From: Blautia obeum ATCC 29174
Lineage (GTDB): Bacteria > Bacillota > Clostridia > Lachnospirales > Lachnospiraceae
Reading direction: 5' to 3'
NCBI RefSeq assembly: GCF_025147765.1
Contig: NZ_CP102265.1
Coordinates: forward strand, 2,171,001 to 2,235,000
DNA: 64,000 bases
This document shows, piece after piece, positions 1 to 9,504 of this stretch; position 1 is the stretch's first letter; each line of letters opens with the position of its first letter. The notes under the pieces were generated by a model. That model made no database searches. It saw only the letters and a program-made list of their open reading frames with translations, and was not told the origin of the DNA. Position numbers and translations under genes: made by a program.

Positions 1-377
1 TTTTCACAGAGTGCCTCCGTATAAATCGGGTACTCTTCTCCATTATCCCCCATAACAGGATCTATAAGTATCTTTGTGTCTTCTTTTGCAAACTGTTCAA
101 TAAATTCAACTGCTTTATCGGCCTGACGTGCGTCTGCCAAAAATCCTGTATAGATTCCATCCGGATAAAAATCCATCTTCTTCCACTCTTCCATAATCGC
201 ATCCATACGATCCGTATAATCATCACAATAATAAGAAGGGAAACCCGTCTGCGCACTTAATACCGCTGTCGGAAGCGGACATGCCTGGATTCCCATAACG
301 GAAATCACCGGAATTGCTGCAGTAAGAGAACATTTTCCCATTCCTGATAAATCATTTAATACCGCGATCTTTTTCAA
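1..377 (-). CDS. Pyridoxal/pyridoxamine kinase family protein, C-terminus cut by window edge
   Basis: Translated from the minus strand, the first 125 residues read as a PdxK/PdxY-type ribokinase-fold kinase, which phosphorylates pyridoxal-type vitamers with ATP to give PLP. The N-terminus has the family pattern LNDLSGMGKCSLTAAIPV, and later come a GFPSYY-type segment and the DPVMGDNG motif. I place the start at TTG 377-375 because a GAGGAG ribosome site lies just upstream (382-392). The rest of the gene lies before position 1. It is divergent from a MocR regulator, the classic arrangement for PLP salvage control. Confidence 0.8.
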   Translation of the reverse strand, partial: MKKIAVLNDLSGMGKCSLTAAIPVISVMGIQACPLPTAVLSAQTGFPSYYCDDYTDRMDAIMEEWKKMDFYPDGIYTGFLADARQADKAVEFIEQFAKEDTKILIDPVMGDNGEEYPIYTEALCE

Positions 378-481
378 TCTGTTATCTCCTCGTCTTGCAT
401 TTTCTCATTATCTGATTTAGAATAGCATCTAAGTGTATTTATAAAAATAACCACTTTTATTCATTTTTCAGAGGACAGTTT
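378..481. promoter_or_regulatory. Divergent promoter region, kinase / MocR regulator
   Basis: This 104-bp gap must hold both start regions. It contains an inverted repeat TTAGA-N6-TCTAA at 417-432, roughly central, which could be the operator of the adjacent MocR-type regulator. I could not assign convincing -35/-10 pairs, so operator status is inference. Confidence 0.3.
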
Positions 482-1792
482 ATGAGTTTATCTTTTCATT
501 CCAATAAAGAATGCCTGTATCTTCAGGTATATGAACATTACAAAAATCTGATCATGGAACGGCGAATTCCTGCCGGAAGCCGCATGCCATCTCTTCGCAA
601 ATGTTCTGCAGAACTGAAGCTCAGCCGTACAACTATTGAAAATGCCTATCTGCAATTGGCCGCAGACGGCTACATTGTTGCCCGTGCACAAAGCGGCTAT
701 TATGTAACTAATATTGCAGAGCAAAAGCCAGTCTCCACTACCTCCTGGCATGCGAATCTGCCTTCAATACAATATGACTTTGCTTCCAACGGTGTCGATC
801 ATGAAAGTTTCCGTTTTGACCTCTGGCAGCGTTATATCAAAAGCGCACTTCGTCAGAGTGACCGTCTTCTCTCCTATGGAGAACCCCAGGGTGAAGCCGA
901 TCTTCGTCAGGTACTTGCTGACTACATCCGTCAGCGAAGAAACGTCAACTGTTCTGCTGACGATATTGTGATCGGGGCCGGAGTTCAGAGTATTCTGAAT
1001 CTTCTTTGTCCTCTGATCCATGACCGAAAAACCGTTTCTTTTCCAAACGCTTCTTTTGTGCAGGGAAGTACTATTTTTTCTGATTATGGTTTTGAAGTTC
1101 AATACCGCAACAAAGACTGTGACGTAATCTATGTTTCTCCTGCACATATGACGAAATGGGGAGAGATCATGCCCGTCAGCCGTCGTATGGAACTGGTACA
1201 TTACGCTGCAGCGAAAGGCAGTCTGATCATCGAAGACGATTTTGAGAATGAATTCGTTTATTTTCAACGTCCAACACCTTCCCTCTTTAATCTTGCCGGA
1301 GGACATGGCGTTGTCTATATTGGTTCTTTTTCCCGTCTGCTGCTTCCATCGATTCGCTTAAGCTTCATGGTCTTGCCGCCTTCTCTTTCCAGAAAATATG
1401 CAGCTGTTGCAGAACGCTACAGCCAGACTGCTTCCAAAGCCGAACAGATTGCACTCTGTCAGTTTATCCGTGACGGTCATCTGACTTCACAGACAAAAAA
1501 ATTAAAAAAGCTGTATGCTCAGAAGCTGAAGGCTCTTGAAAACGAGGTGCGAAATACATTCGGCAGCAACTGCACGATCCAGACCGGTGCCGCAGGAACA
1601 AGTCTGGCATTGACCATTCCTTATGCCAGAACAGGTCTTGAGCTAAAAAAAGAAGCCCGCATGCATGGAATGTCTCTTCTGATTCTTGAAGAAAATGCAG
1701 CTACGATCACCATTCTGCTCTCCTGTTCTTCCATTACGACAGACGATTTTGCCCCTGCCTGTCAGCTTCTGTCCCGACTTCTTAATAAATAA
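482..1792 (+). CDS. MocR-family transcriptional regulator (GntR HTH + aminotransferase-like domain), PLP lysine replaced
   Basis: 436 aa. Residues about 10-75 form a GntR winged HTH (MPSLRKCSAELKLSRTTIENAY) and residues about 100-435 an aminotransferase fold type I domain, the MocR/PdxR architecture. These proteins sense PLP or related compounds and control vitamin B6 or amine genes. The divergent neighbour is a pyridoxal-kinase-type gene, so B6 salvage is the likely target. The segment YIGSFSRLLLPSIRLSF aligns with the family motif GTFSK.L.P.LRLGY, whose Lys forms the Schiff base with PLP. Here that residue is Arg285 (CGT at 1334-1336). Covalent PLP binding is therefore doubtful. ATG 482 follows an AGAGGAC ribosome site. 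Confidence 0.88.
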   Translation: MSLSFHSNKECLYLQVYEHYKNLIMERRIPAGSRMPSLRKCSAELKLSRTTIENAYLQLAADGYIVARAQSGYYVTNIAEQKPVSTTSWHANLPSIQYDFASNGVDHESFRFDLWQRYIKSALRQSDRLLSYGEPQGEADLRQVLADYIRQRRNVNCSADDIVIGAGVQSILNLLCPLIHDRKTVSFPNASFVQGSTIFSDYGFEVQYRNKDCDVIYVSPAHMTKWGEIMPVSRRMELVHYAAAKGSLIIEDDFENEFVYFQRPTPSLFNLAGGHGVVYIGSFSRLLLPSIRLSFMVLPPSLSRKYAAVAERYSQTASKAEQIALCQFIRDGHLTSQTKKLKKLYAQKLKALENEVRNTFGSNCTIQTGAAGTSLALTIPYARTGLELKKEARMHGMSLLILEENAATITILLSCSSITTDDFAPACQLLSRLLNK

Positions 1793-1799
1793 TCACAAA

Positions 1800-1834
1800 A
1801 CACCTGTCCGGCATTTCATCATCCAGGCAGGTGT
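1800..1834 (-). terminator. Rho-independent terminator of the cobalamin operon
   Basis: Arms 1800-1808 and 1826-1834 form a 9-bp stem with one G-U pair. Read on the minus strand it is followed by TTTTGTG, so it ends the cbi operon just after cbiC; it may also stop the convergent MocR gene. Confidence 0.6.
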
Positions 1835-1840
1835 CAGTAT

Positions 1841-2482
1841 TTAATCTCTTCGATTATCGATCATATAAAGCAATGCGTTACAGATACAGGCTGCAATATT
1901 ACTTCCGCCTTTACGTCCTCTCGCAACTATATAAGGTGCTCCCGAATCCATGATCAGTTCTTTCGATTGTACAACATTCACAAATCCAACCGGAACTCCA
2001 ATGATCAGTTCCGGATTCAGTTTTCCATCTTCGATCAGTTCATAGAGTCTCACCAGTGCAGTCGGCGCGTTTCCGATTGCAAAAATCAGTTTTTTATCGA
2101 GAGTAGCAGCTTTGTCCATGCTTGCTGTCGCCCTTGTGGTTCCGTTCTCTTTTGCAATCTTTGCCACATCCTCATCGGACATGAAACAATAGACTTCTCC
2201 ACCATAACGGGCCAGTGCACGTTTATTGATTCCCGCCTTTGCCATCTGCGTATCCGTAACAATACAGGCGCCCTCTTTGATTGCTTTCATTGCACGCTCT
2301 ACTACATCCGGCGAAAAACAGAGGTTATCCGCATAATCAAAATCTGCGCTTGTATGAATACAACGTTTGACAATAAGTTCTGTTCCGGGAAGCAGCTGTT
2401 TATTACCAAGTTCCTCTGTAATAATCTCAAAACTTCTTTTTTCAATCTCCATTGGTTTTACATTTTCAAGCTCTACTTTCAT
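1841..2482 (-). CDS. cbiC: Cobalt-precorrin-8 methylmutase
   Basis: 213 aa, normal length for CbiC/CobH. It moves the methyl group from C11 to C12 of cobalt-precorrin-8 to give cobyrinic acid, in the cytoplasmic anaerobic B12 pathway. The segment KRCIHTSADFDY carries the catalytic His, and the C-terminal part has the glycine-rich GRKGGSNIAA motif. It is the last gene of the cbi operon. Its ATG overlaps the cbiP stop by 4 bp, and its ribosome site GAAGGAG lies inside cbiP, so translation is coupled. Confidence 0.93.
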   Translation of the reverse strand: MKVELENVKPMEIEKRSFEIITEELGNKQLLPGTELIVKRCIHTSADFDYADNLCFSPDVVERAMKAIKEGACIVTDTQMAKAGINKRALARYGGEVYCFMSDEDVAKIAKENGTTRATASMDKAATLDKKLIFAIGNAPTALVRLYELIEDGKLNPELIIGVPVGFVNVVQSKELIMDSGAPYIVARGRKGGSNIAACICNALLYMIDNRRD

Positions 2483-4032
2483 TTCTCTGCTTCTCCTTCT
2501 GCTTCACTTTCTTCCAGAATATCCTCCACACCTTGCTCAAGGATCTCATAGATTTTCTTCATATCCAGATGTTTCCGAAGTTCCGATGCCAGGATATCAT
2601 ACTGTGTTTCTTTGAATGCAGCAAAATCCACGCCTTCCATCTCTGACACATCAATACCTTTTCTTATGCCTACTGCACGAACAAGACCAAGTGCAACCTC
2701 TTCTTTATCAAAAATGCCATGAACATAAGTTCCGCATACATTGTGATAAAATGTTCCTTCTGTCTTCTCTGTCCCTGTCACAGTATCACATGTAGAAGTA
2801 CTTGCTACAGCCCCATTTTTCCAGGTACTCTCACCCATATGAATCTCATATCCTGTAAATTCTATGTTTTTAAGAGGTGCAAACTCTTCATCCAGCTCCA
2901 GGAATTTTCCGCAGACCTGCGTACGTGTCTTATGTTCTGCAAACACGGTATCTACCGGAAGAAGACCAATTCCACGCATCGTACCGCCTGCTTCCACACC
3001 ATGTGGATCACTTAAATTTTCTCCCAGCATCTGATAGCCGCCACAGATACCAAAGATCAGTGTACCGGATGCCGCTGCCTTAAGGATCAGTGCTTCCATG
3101 CCACTTTCACGCAGCCATTTCAGATCATCCATCGTATTCTTGGTTCCCGGAAGAAAGATCACATCCGGCTGCTTCAAATCTGACGGATGCTGTACATAAC
3201 GCAGCGAAACCCCCGGAATACTTTCAAACGGATTAAAGTCTGTAAAGTTGGAAATACGTGGTACACGAATAACCGCCATATCGATCACTCCAACTTCCTG
3301 GTGACGGTCAAAGCGTTCTGTCAGACTGTCTTCATCTTCTACCTGAATGTTCATATATGGTGCAACACCAACGACCGGAATCTTACATTTCTCTTCCAGC
3401 ATTGCCACACCCGGATCCAGAATTGATTTGTCACCTCGGAATTTATTGATGATCAGACCCTTGATCATTTTTCTCTCATCTTCTTCCAGAAGTTCCACCG
3501 TTCCATACAGCTGTGCAAACACACCGCCACGATCGATATCACCGGCAAGAAGCACCGGCGCTTTCGCCATCTTTGCCATTCCCATATTAACAATATCTTC
3601 GCTCTTCAGATTGATTTCCGCCGGGCTTCCAGCCCCCTCAATCACAATGATATCATTTTCTTCTGCCAGCTTATGAAATGCCTTCATAATGTCAGGCACC
3701 AGTTTTTTCTTATATTTAAAATAGTCTCTGGCACTCATGGTACCAAGAACTTCCCCATTTACAATGACCTGAGAGCCAATATCATTTGTCGGTTTCAGAA
3801 GAATCGGATTCATCAGGACCGATGGTTCTATACCTGCCGCTTCTGCCTGCATAACCTGTGCTCTGCCCATTTCAAGGCCTTCACTGGTTATAAAAGAGTT
3901 CAGTGCCATATTCTGCGATTTGAATGGTGCCACACGGTATCCATCCTGATGAAATATCCTGCAAAGTCCGGCAGCAAGAAGACTCTTTCCTGCATTGGAC
4001 ATGGTTCCCTGTATCATGATCGTCTTTGCCAT
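2479..4032 (-). CDS. cbiP: Cobyric acid synthase (glutamine-hydrolysing)
   Basis: 517 aa, usual length for CbiP/CobQ. It amidates side chains b, d, e and g of adenosylcobyrinic acid a,c-diamide using glutamine and ATP. The N-terminal dethiobiotin-synthetase-like domain begins MIQGTMSNAGKSLLAAG (nucleotide-binding loop). The C-terminal class I glutaminase domain shows FGICGGYQMLG with the nucleophilic Cys, and CGTYVHGIFD with the His. The GDIDRGGVFAQLYGT motif is typical of the family. It lies between cobD and cbiC. Confidence 0.96.
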   Translation of the reverse strand: MAKTIMIQGTMSNAGKSLLAAGLCRIFHQDGYRVAPFKSQNMALNSFITSEGLEMGRAQVMQAEAAGIEPSVLMNPILLKPTNDIGSQVIVNGEVLGTMSARDYFKYKKKLVPDIMKAFHKLAEENDIIVIEGAGSPAEINLKSEDIVNMGMAKMAKAPVLLAGDIDRGGVFAQLYGTVELLEEDERKMIKGLIINKFRGDKSILDPGVAMLEEKCKIPVVGVAPYMNIQVEDEDSLTERFDRHQEVGVIDMAVIRVPRISNFTDFNPFESIPGVSLRYVQHPSDLKQPDVIFLPGTKNTMDDLKWLRESGMEALILKAAASGTLIFGICGGYQMLGENLSDPHGVEAGGTMRGIGLLPVDTVFAEHKTRTQVCGKFLELDEEFAPLKNIEFTGYEIHMGESTWKNGAVASTSTCDTVTGTEKTEGTFYHNVCGTYVHGIFDKEEVALGLVRAVGIRKGIDVSEMEGVDFAAFKETQYDILASELRKHLDMKKIYEILEQGVEDILEESEAEGEAEK

Positions 4033-4055
4033 ATCTGTTCCCTTTCGTATCAGAC

Positions 4056-5144
4056 TTATGCCTGTTCCTCTTGTTTCAGTACCTCTGCATGTGCCACTGC
4101 CGCTTTTGTGGTGCCATCCCGCATTGCACGGATCAATTCCTGATTTTCCTCGTGTGTTCGGACGGCCACACGGTAATATCCTTTTCGCAAACCAGAGTAA
4201 TTGCTGCAGTCACGGATCAAAACCCCCTGTTCCACACATATTTCAAATAAATTTTCCGGTCCATGGAAGAAAATATAATTCGCTTCTGACGGAAAGACTT
4301 CCATGCCAAGACGCTGCAGTTCTTCTTTGAGATATTTTGCTTCCCGGAATACCATCTGTCGCCCCTCTTCCACATATGCAGTTTCTTTCAGTGCAGCAAT
4401 ACCTGCCGCCTGTGCCATAACAGAAATATTCCATGGCTGTGTCACCTGCGTCATCGCATCAAGAAGTTCCGTATTCTCAGTAATACCATATCCCAGTCGG
4501 ATTCCCGCCATCGCGTAACGCTTGGTAAATGCCTTCAAAAGAAACAGATTGTGATATCTGGATAACTGTGCTTTCAGTGTGTATCTGCCCGGTTCCTCCA
4601 TAAAATCAAGAAAACATTCATCTACGACCAGAAGGATATCCATTTCTCTGCACACACGTAAAACCCGGAAAAGGAATTCTCTATCTATCGAAATTCCCGT
4701 TGGATTATTCGGATTGCAGAGAAATACCATATCAAGGTCTCTGTGCAGCCAGTTGATAAAACTGTCCTGCAGACTGAATCCCTCTTCTTCTCTGAGAAGT
4801 ACATGTTCTACCTCACAGCCACAGCTCGTAAGCGCCTGCTCATATTCTGCAAAAGTAGGAACCGGAATCAGTGCTTTCTTCGGTTTTACTGCCTGACACA
4901 GAGAAAATACCAGTTCCGCCGCTCCATTTCCACAGATCACAGATTCGGATGCCACACCTTCATATTCGGCAATTGCTTTTTTCAAAGGTGCATATCCGAC
5001 CTGCGGATAATCTTTCATATATTCAAGACTGTCACGTACCGCCTGCTTTACACTTTCCGGCGTTCCCAGTGGATTACAGTTTGCCGAAAAATCCAGACAG
5101 TTCTTATAAGTATAGATATTACCGCCATGTACGTGCTTCGTCAT
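4056..5144 (-). CDS. cobD: L-threonine-O-3-phosphate decarboxylase (PLP-dependent)
   Basis: 362 aa, class I/II aminotransferase fold related to histidinol-phosphate aminotransferase. In a cobalamin operon next to cbiB this is CobD, which makes (R)-1-amino-2-propanol phosphate for the nucleotide-loop linker. The N-terminus reads HGGNIYTYKNCLDFSANCNPLG, and the PLP lysine lies in LLKAFTKRYAMAGIRLGYG. The NPNNPTG and DECFLDF motifs are present. ATG follows AAGGAG. A HisC identity is made unlikely by context. Confidence 0.92.
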   Translation of the reverse strand: MTKHVHGGNIYTYKNCLDFSANCNPLGTPESVKQAVRDSLEYMKDYPQVGYAPLKKAIAEYEGVASESVICGNGAAELVFSLCQAVKPKKALIPVPTFAEYEQALTSCGCEVEHVLLREEEGFSLQDSFINWLHRDLDMVFLCNPNNPTGISIDREFLFRVLRVCREMDILLVVDECFLDFMEEPGRYTLKAQLSRYHNLFLLKAFTKRYAMAGIRLGYGITENTELLDAMTQVTQPWNISVMAQAAGIAALKETAYVEEGRQMVFREAKYLKEELQRLGMEVFPSEANYIFFHGPENLFEICVEQGVLIRDCSNYSGLRKGYYRVAVRTHEENQELIRAMRDGTTKAAVAHAEVLKQEEQA

Positions 5145-5168
5145 TCTTTTTCTCCTTTTTGTGTCCCG

Positions 5169-6143
5169 TTACAGAAACACAACGCGGAACAAAACACAGA
5201 TGATCACGCCCAGAATCGCCGTTGCATACATCAGGCGATTCGCATAACGAATATCTTCTGTCTCTATTTCCCGAATCGCGTCTCCAATTGTAGGTTTCTC
5301 ATATAATTTTCCAAAATAATATGCATTTCCCGCGAGCTGTACATCCAGTGCACCAGCCATTACAGCTTCTGTCTGTGCCGAATTCGGACTCGCATGATTT
5401 CTGCTGTCCCTTTTGAAAATACGGGATGCGTTTCTGCTGTCAAGTCCGATCACAAAAGCTCCGGCAACCATCAGCCAGCCGGAAATTCTGGATGGAAGAT
5501 AATTGGCTGCATCATCCAGTTTCGCCGCACATCTTCCAAAATACAGATATTTATCATTTTTATACCCGAGCATGGAATCCATGGTATTGATTCCCTTATA
5601 CAAAAACATTAAAGGTACACCACCGATTGCCATATAGATCATCGGTGCGATCACACCATCAGAAGTATTTTCTGCCACAGTCTCCACCGCTGCTTTGGTC
5701 ACACCCTCTTCCGTCAGCTCCGCCGTATCACGTCCCACGATCATAGAAACCGCATGACGTGCATCCTCAATTGTTCCCTTTTTGAGTGCATCATAAACCT
5801 TCATGCTCTCATCACGCAATGATCTGGTAGCAAGCAGCTGATAGCACCAAAAGGTTTCCAAAAGCACACCCAAGGCCGGAAGATGAATATACAGAAAATA
5901 CAAAACAAATGCCGGAACCAGTAATGTAATGACACAGATCAGTATTACTTCAACCAGTCCTCCAGCCAGTTCACCTTTTTCTGTTTTGGGAAATACTTTT
6001 CTGATTCCCTTCTCAAAACTGGAGATCAGCTTCCCGATCAGGCACACCGGATGGTACAACCATCTGGGATCTCCAAATATCAAATCTAAGATAAACCCTG
6101 CTGCCAGGGCAATTGTATGGTATGTATATATCAACTCTGTCAC
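5169..6143 (-). CDS. cbiB: Adenosylcobinamide-phosphate synthase (membrane protein)
   Basis: About 324 aa, CbiB/CobD(Pseudomonas) family. This inner-membrane enzyme joins cobyric acid to the aminopropanol phosphate arm. The motif LDLIFGDPRWLYHPV near the N-terminus and the NTMDSMLGYKNDKY and ASPNSAQTEAVMAGAL segments are diagnostic. Several hydrophobic membrane segments are visible. The open frame extends to an ATG at 6173, which would overlap cbiA by 34 bp. GTG 6143 overlaps the cbiA stop as GTGA, and TTG 6134 has a GGGGAG site at usable spacing, so the start is uncertain among the three. Confidence 0.92.
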   Translation of the reverse strand: MTELIYTYHTIALAAGFILDLIFGDPRWLYHPVCLIGKLISSFEKGIRKVFPKTEKGELAGGLVEVILICVITLLVPAFVLYFLYIHLPALGVLLETFWCYQLLATRSLRDESMKVYDALKKGTIEDARHAVSMIVGRDTAELTEEGVTKAAVETVAENTSDGVIAPMIYMAIGGVPLMFLYKGINTMDSMLGYKNDKYLYFGRCAAKLDDAANYLPSRISGWLMVAGAFVIGLDSRNASRIFKRDSRNHASPNSAQTEAVMAGALDVQLAGNAYYFGKLYEKPTIGDAIREIETEDIRYANRLMYATAILGVIICVLFRVVFL

Positions 6144-7513
6144 TCTCCCCGTCTGCTGTGGTATTTCATGCATTCTTTAAGAAAAGCCTCTGCAACTTTT
6201 GGATTTCCATAATAATAAAGATGTGGAAATCCAGCCAGCATAGTTTCTGTGCCATGAATACACTCCCAGTTTCTCATACTTTCCGGTTTTGCTGCATGAA
6301 ATGCTTTCCCGCAGTTTTCAGAATCAAAATAATGAAATTCATGAGCAGGGATCTCTCCTAATGTCTCACATCCCAAAACTGAATGATTCTGTATTAATGT
6401 CACATAGCCAAAGCGATTCAGACGTGGTGTACGATATGCCCTGCCCGGAAGCACGCCTGCCATGTGGTAAAATTTTTTATCCATTGCTTCCATTTCTTCA
6501 TGAAGATACATAAAGCCTCCGCATTCTGCCATACATGGCATACCACCGCTAAGTGCTTTTTGTATTTCTTCTCTCATAGATGTATTTTTTTCCAGTTCTT
6601 TTCCATTTAATTCCGGATAACCTCCATATAAAAGCAATCCATCCAGTCCAGCCGGTAATTTCTTATCTCTGATCGGAGAAAAGTGTACAAGCTCTGCCCC
6701 CATCTTTCGCAAAAGCCGGAAATTATCTTCATAGAAAAAGCAAAATGCTTCATCGTCCGCCACACCAATCCGAAGGGGATGTTTCAGACAGAAATCTATC
6801 CGAGGTTCTTTCGCAGATAATTCTCGTGCACTTTCTGCAAGCTGCAGGATTGCATCAATATCCAGAGTTTTTTCCAGAACCTTAGCCAGTCGGTGAAGGT
6901 TTTCTTTTAACTCAGGGATCTCATCCGGAAGCACTAACCCCAGATGCCGGCTCTCGATCACACAATCATCCATTTTGGGAACATATCCAAGAACTTTTAT
7001 ATTCAGTTCTTTCTCCAGAAGTTCTTTCATTCTTGGATAGAGCATTGGTGACATCTGATTAAAGATCACACCCTGTATATGACTGTCCTTCCTGTATTCC
7101 ATAAAGCCTTTCACATATGCTGCAAGAGAAACACTCATACCTCTGCTGTTTACGATCAGAATCACAGGCGTATCTGTAACAGACGCCAGATCGTAAGCAC
7201 TTGCTTTCGTTGTTGTCCCTGCAACACCGTCATAAAATCCCATTACTCCTTCCATAACAGAAATATCACAGTCCACCGCATTTTCACAGAAGAGATATTT
7301 TGTAGTTTCACTGTCTGTAAAAAAGGTATCCAGATTTCTTGATTTTGCGCCTATGACACGACTATGGAACATCGGATCAATATAGTCCGGCCCACATTTA
7401 AAAGATGCTGTTTTCAGGCCACGATTCACCAGTGCCTGCAAAAGTCCACATGTGATCAGCGTTTTTCCGCTTCCACTGGCTCCTGCTGCCAGGAGAATTC
7501 TTGCCGCTTTCAT
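6140..7513 (-). CDS. cbiA: Cobyrinic acid a,c-diamide synthase
   Basis: 457 aa, matching CbiA/CobB. It uses glutamine and ATP to amidate the a and c side chains of cobyrinic acid. The P-loop ASGSGKTLITCGLL and the KCGPDYIDPMFH segment mark the synthetase domain. The C-terminal glutaminase domain has MPCMAECGGFMYLHE with the nucleophile Cys, and the last part ends near FPHLYYYGNPKVAEAFL. The start ATG overlaps the stop of the upstream fusion gene by 4 bp, with AAGGAG upstream. Confidence 0.96.
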   Translation of the reverse strand: MKAARILLAAGASGSGKTLITCGLLQALVNRGLKTASFKCGPDYIDPMFHSRVIGAKSRNLDTFFTDSETTKYLFCENAVDCDISVMEGVMGFYDGVAGTTTKASAYDLASVTDTPVILIVNSRGMSVSLAAYVKGFMEYRKDSHIQGVIFNQMSPMLYPRMKELLEKELNIKVLGYVPKMDDCVIESRHLGLVLPDEIPELKENLHRLAKVLEKTLDIDAILQLAESARELSAKEPRIDFCLKHPLRIGVADDEAFCFFYEDNFRLLRKMGAELVHFSPIRDKKLPAGLDGLLLYGGYPELNGKELEKNTSMREEIQKALSGGMPCMAECGGFMYLHEEMEAMDKKFYHMAGVLPGRAYRTPRLNRFGYVTLIQNHSVLGCETLGEIPAHEFHYFDSENCGKAFHAAKPESMRNWECIHGTETMLAGFPHLYYYGNPKVAEAFLKECMKYHSRRGE

Positions 7514-9504
7514 ACAAAATTCTCCTTTTTATGCGCCTGTATGGTAATAATATAAATAGGATTTTCTCCCATCATCATATGATATCTACCGATTTCTTTG
7601 GATCTGGACACACCAAGCTGCACAACTTCACTCTCCCACTTCCACTCGCTGCGTTCTGTCTGCATTTCCTTTATGCAGGCCAAAGTTTCTCCGACCGTTT
7701 CAAGTGTAATACAATTTATGACCATACGAACCTGTGGATTTTTTTCAAGAAGAAGTTCCACAATTTCTTTCATATTTCCGGAAGATCCACCAATAAAAGC
7801 ATGGGTAGGAGCCGGAAGTTCTTCCATTGCTTCAGGGGCCGTTCCTGCTATGATCCTCATATGATCTAGCGCAAATTTCTTTTTATTTTCCTCGAGAAGC
7901 ACAAGTGCATCCTCTTTTTTCTCAATGGAATATACGCTTCCCTGACTTGCACGAAGTCCCATCTCCACAGATACAGAACCAGTTCCGGCCCCGATATCAT
8001 AGCAGACCGAATCCTCTTTAAGACATAACTTTGCCAGCGAAACTGTTCGTACCTCTGTCTTGGTCATCGGTACTTTTCCACGGGTAAATGCATCATCTGG
8101 AAGTCCATGTGTGGTCAATGCTGTTTTTGCATCCGGATTCCAGGCACAAATCACACTCAAGGCATCTCCTCTGTAATCTGTAAGTTCCCTCGCCTGTTTT
8201 ACAAATATTTTCTCATCCTCATAAGACAGATTCTCCCCGACATAAAGCTGCACTTCACCCATTCCATAATCCGTCAGTTTCTGTGCAAGATGTGCGGTTC
8301 CATCTGAAGTGCCAAGAATTGCAAAAACCTTCTGATTTGTTCGAATCAGGGATACCAGATTGCATACTCTTCCATGTGCACTGACAATCTTTGCATCATC
8401 CCATGAAAGACCAATTTTTGACATAAAATAAACAACAGAGGATATACCGCAGATGATTTCGGCATTTCCGTCCAAAGCTTTCAAAAGTCCTTTTGCCCCA
8501 CTGTAAAAACCGACATCACCGGATAGTGCGATCACAACTTTTTCATATTCCGGATGTTTCTTAATATACTCTGCAATCTCAGCACTTCTGTATTCATAAA
8601 AGACATCCTGTCCCGGAAGCGCCACTGCATCTGCCATCCTTTTGGCGCCTATGATCAGATCCGCCTGTTCCACTGCCTCATTGCCCTGAATCGTCAATGT
8701 TTCCTTGCTTCCCATTCCAATTCCCAGGAGAACTACATGTGGTGTCGGCTGGAATCCAAATTTCTCTGGCAGCATACGTTTGCATTCTTTTACAGAAATT
8801 CCCTTTTCCTGCACCGGACGGCCAATGATCACAGGAATTGCGCCACATTCTGTGGCAGCCTGAATCTTTTCTTCAAATCCGCCTGCTTTTCCGGAATCTT
8901 TTGTTACCAGATATCTGCAGTCATACTGACGCAGCATGGCAGCATTCAATTCTTTCGAAAAAGGGCCCTGCATGGCAATCAGATTTTTGCCCTCGAATCC
9001 CAGCATGCGACAGGTTTCGATCACATTCTGAATGGAAAGGACTCTTGCAAACATTCTTTCCTGATAACCCGGAATTTCTGTATAAGCAGAAAGTTCCTTA
9101 CTGCCCGTCGTAAGCAGAACATTTCCCGATACATGTTTCAGATAATCTACTGCTGCCTCTGTATTTTCTACATAAACTGCATCTTTGTGAACGCCTCCTT
9201 CACGAAGGACTCTCACATAAGAAACGGCTGTGTTTTCACAGGCCTCACGGATATTTACTGTCACTTCTGCCGCATATGGATGTGTTGCATCCAAAACCAG
9301 TTCCGGTCTTTCTGCTGCAAAAAGCTCCTGCATCTGTTCTTTGTCAAGGCGTTCTGCACGAATCGATAAAAATTCATTTTCTTCAAGAGATCTGGATCCA
9401 TATTCCGTCGCGACACAGGCAAGTACAGATACTTTATTTTCACTCAGAAACCGGCTGATTTCATAGCCTTCTGTAGTACCAGCAAAAACAATTGCTTTAT
9501 ACAT
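7510..9504 (-). CDS. Three-domain fusion CbiJ-CbiE-CbiT (precorrin-6A reductase + C5/C15 methyltransferase/decarboxylase)
   Basis: 664 aa. Residues 1 to about 248 are a CbiJ/CobK reductase (GTTEGYEISRFL, DATHPYAAEVT). Residues about 255-455 are CbiE, a tetrapyrrole methylase beginning VVLLGIGMGSKETLT. Residues about 470-660 are CbiT, a Rossmann SAM methyltransferase with YDIGAGTGSVSVEMG. The protein would carry out ring reduction of cobalt-precorrin-6A and then C5 and C15 methylation with loss of the C12 acetate carboxyl. The coupled CbiE-CbiT pair is known as CobL/CbiET in many species; adding CbiJ gives three consecutive steps in one chain. It overlaps cbiH by 8 bp and cbiA by 4 bp. Confidence 0.94.
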   Translation of the reverse strand: MYKAIVFAGTTEGYEISRFLSENKVSVLACVATEYGSRSLEENEFLSIRAERLDKEQMQELFAAERPELVLDATHPYAAEVTVNIREACENTAVSYVRVLREGGVHKDAVYVENTEAAVDYLKHVSGNVLLTTGSKELSAYTEIPGYQERMFARVLSIQNVIETCRMLGFEGKNLIAMQGPFSKELNAAMLRQYDCRYLVTKDSGKAGGFEEKIQAATECGAIPVIIGRPVQEKGISVKECKRMLPEKFGFQPTPHVVLLGIGMGSKETLTIQGNEAVEQADLIIGAKRMADAVALPGQDVFYEYRSAEIAEYIKKHPEYEKVVIALSGDVGFYSGAKGLLKALDGNAEIICGISSVVYFMSKIGLSWDDAKIVSAHGRVCNLVSLIRTNQKVFAILGTSDGTAHLAQKLTDYGMGEVQLYVGENLSYEDEKIFVKQARELTDYRGDALSVICAWNPDAKTALTTHGLPDDAFTRGKVPMTKTEVRTVSLAKLCLKEDSVCYDIGAGTGSVSVEMGLRASQGSVYSIEKKEDALVLLEENKKKFALDHMRIIAGTAPEAMEELPAPTHAFIGGSSGNMKEIVELLLEKNPQVRMVINCITLETVGETLACIKEMQTERSEWKWESEVVQLGVSRSKEIGRYHMMMGENPIYIITIQAHKKENFV

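Noticed and set aside
8554..9369. 271-codon open frame opposite the CbiJ-CbiE-CbiT gene
   Set aside because: Shadow frame; the minus-strand gene has continuous family motifs.
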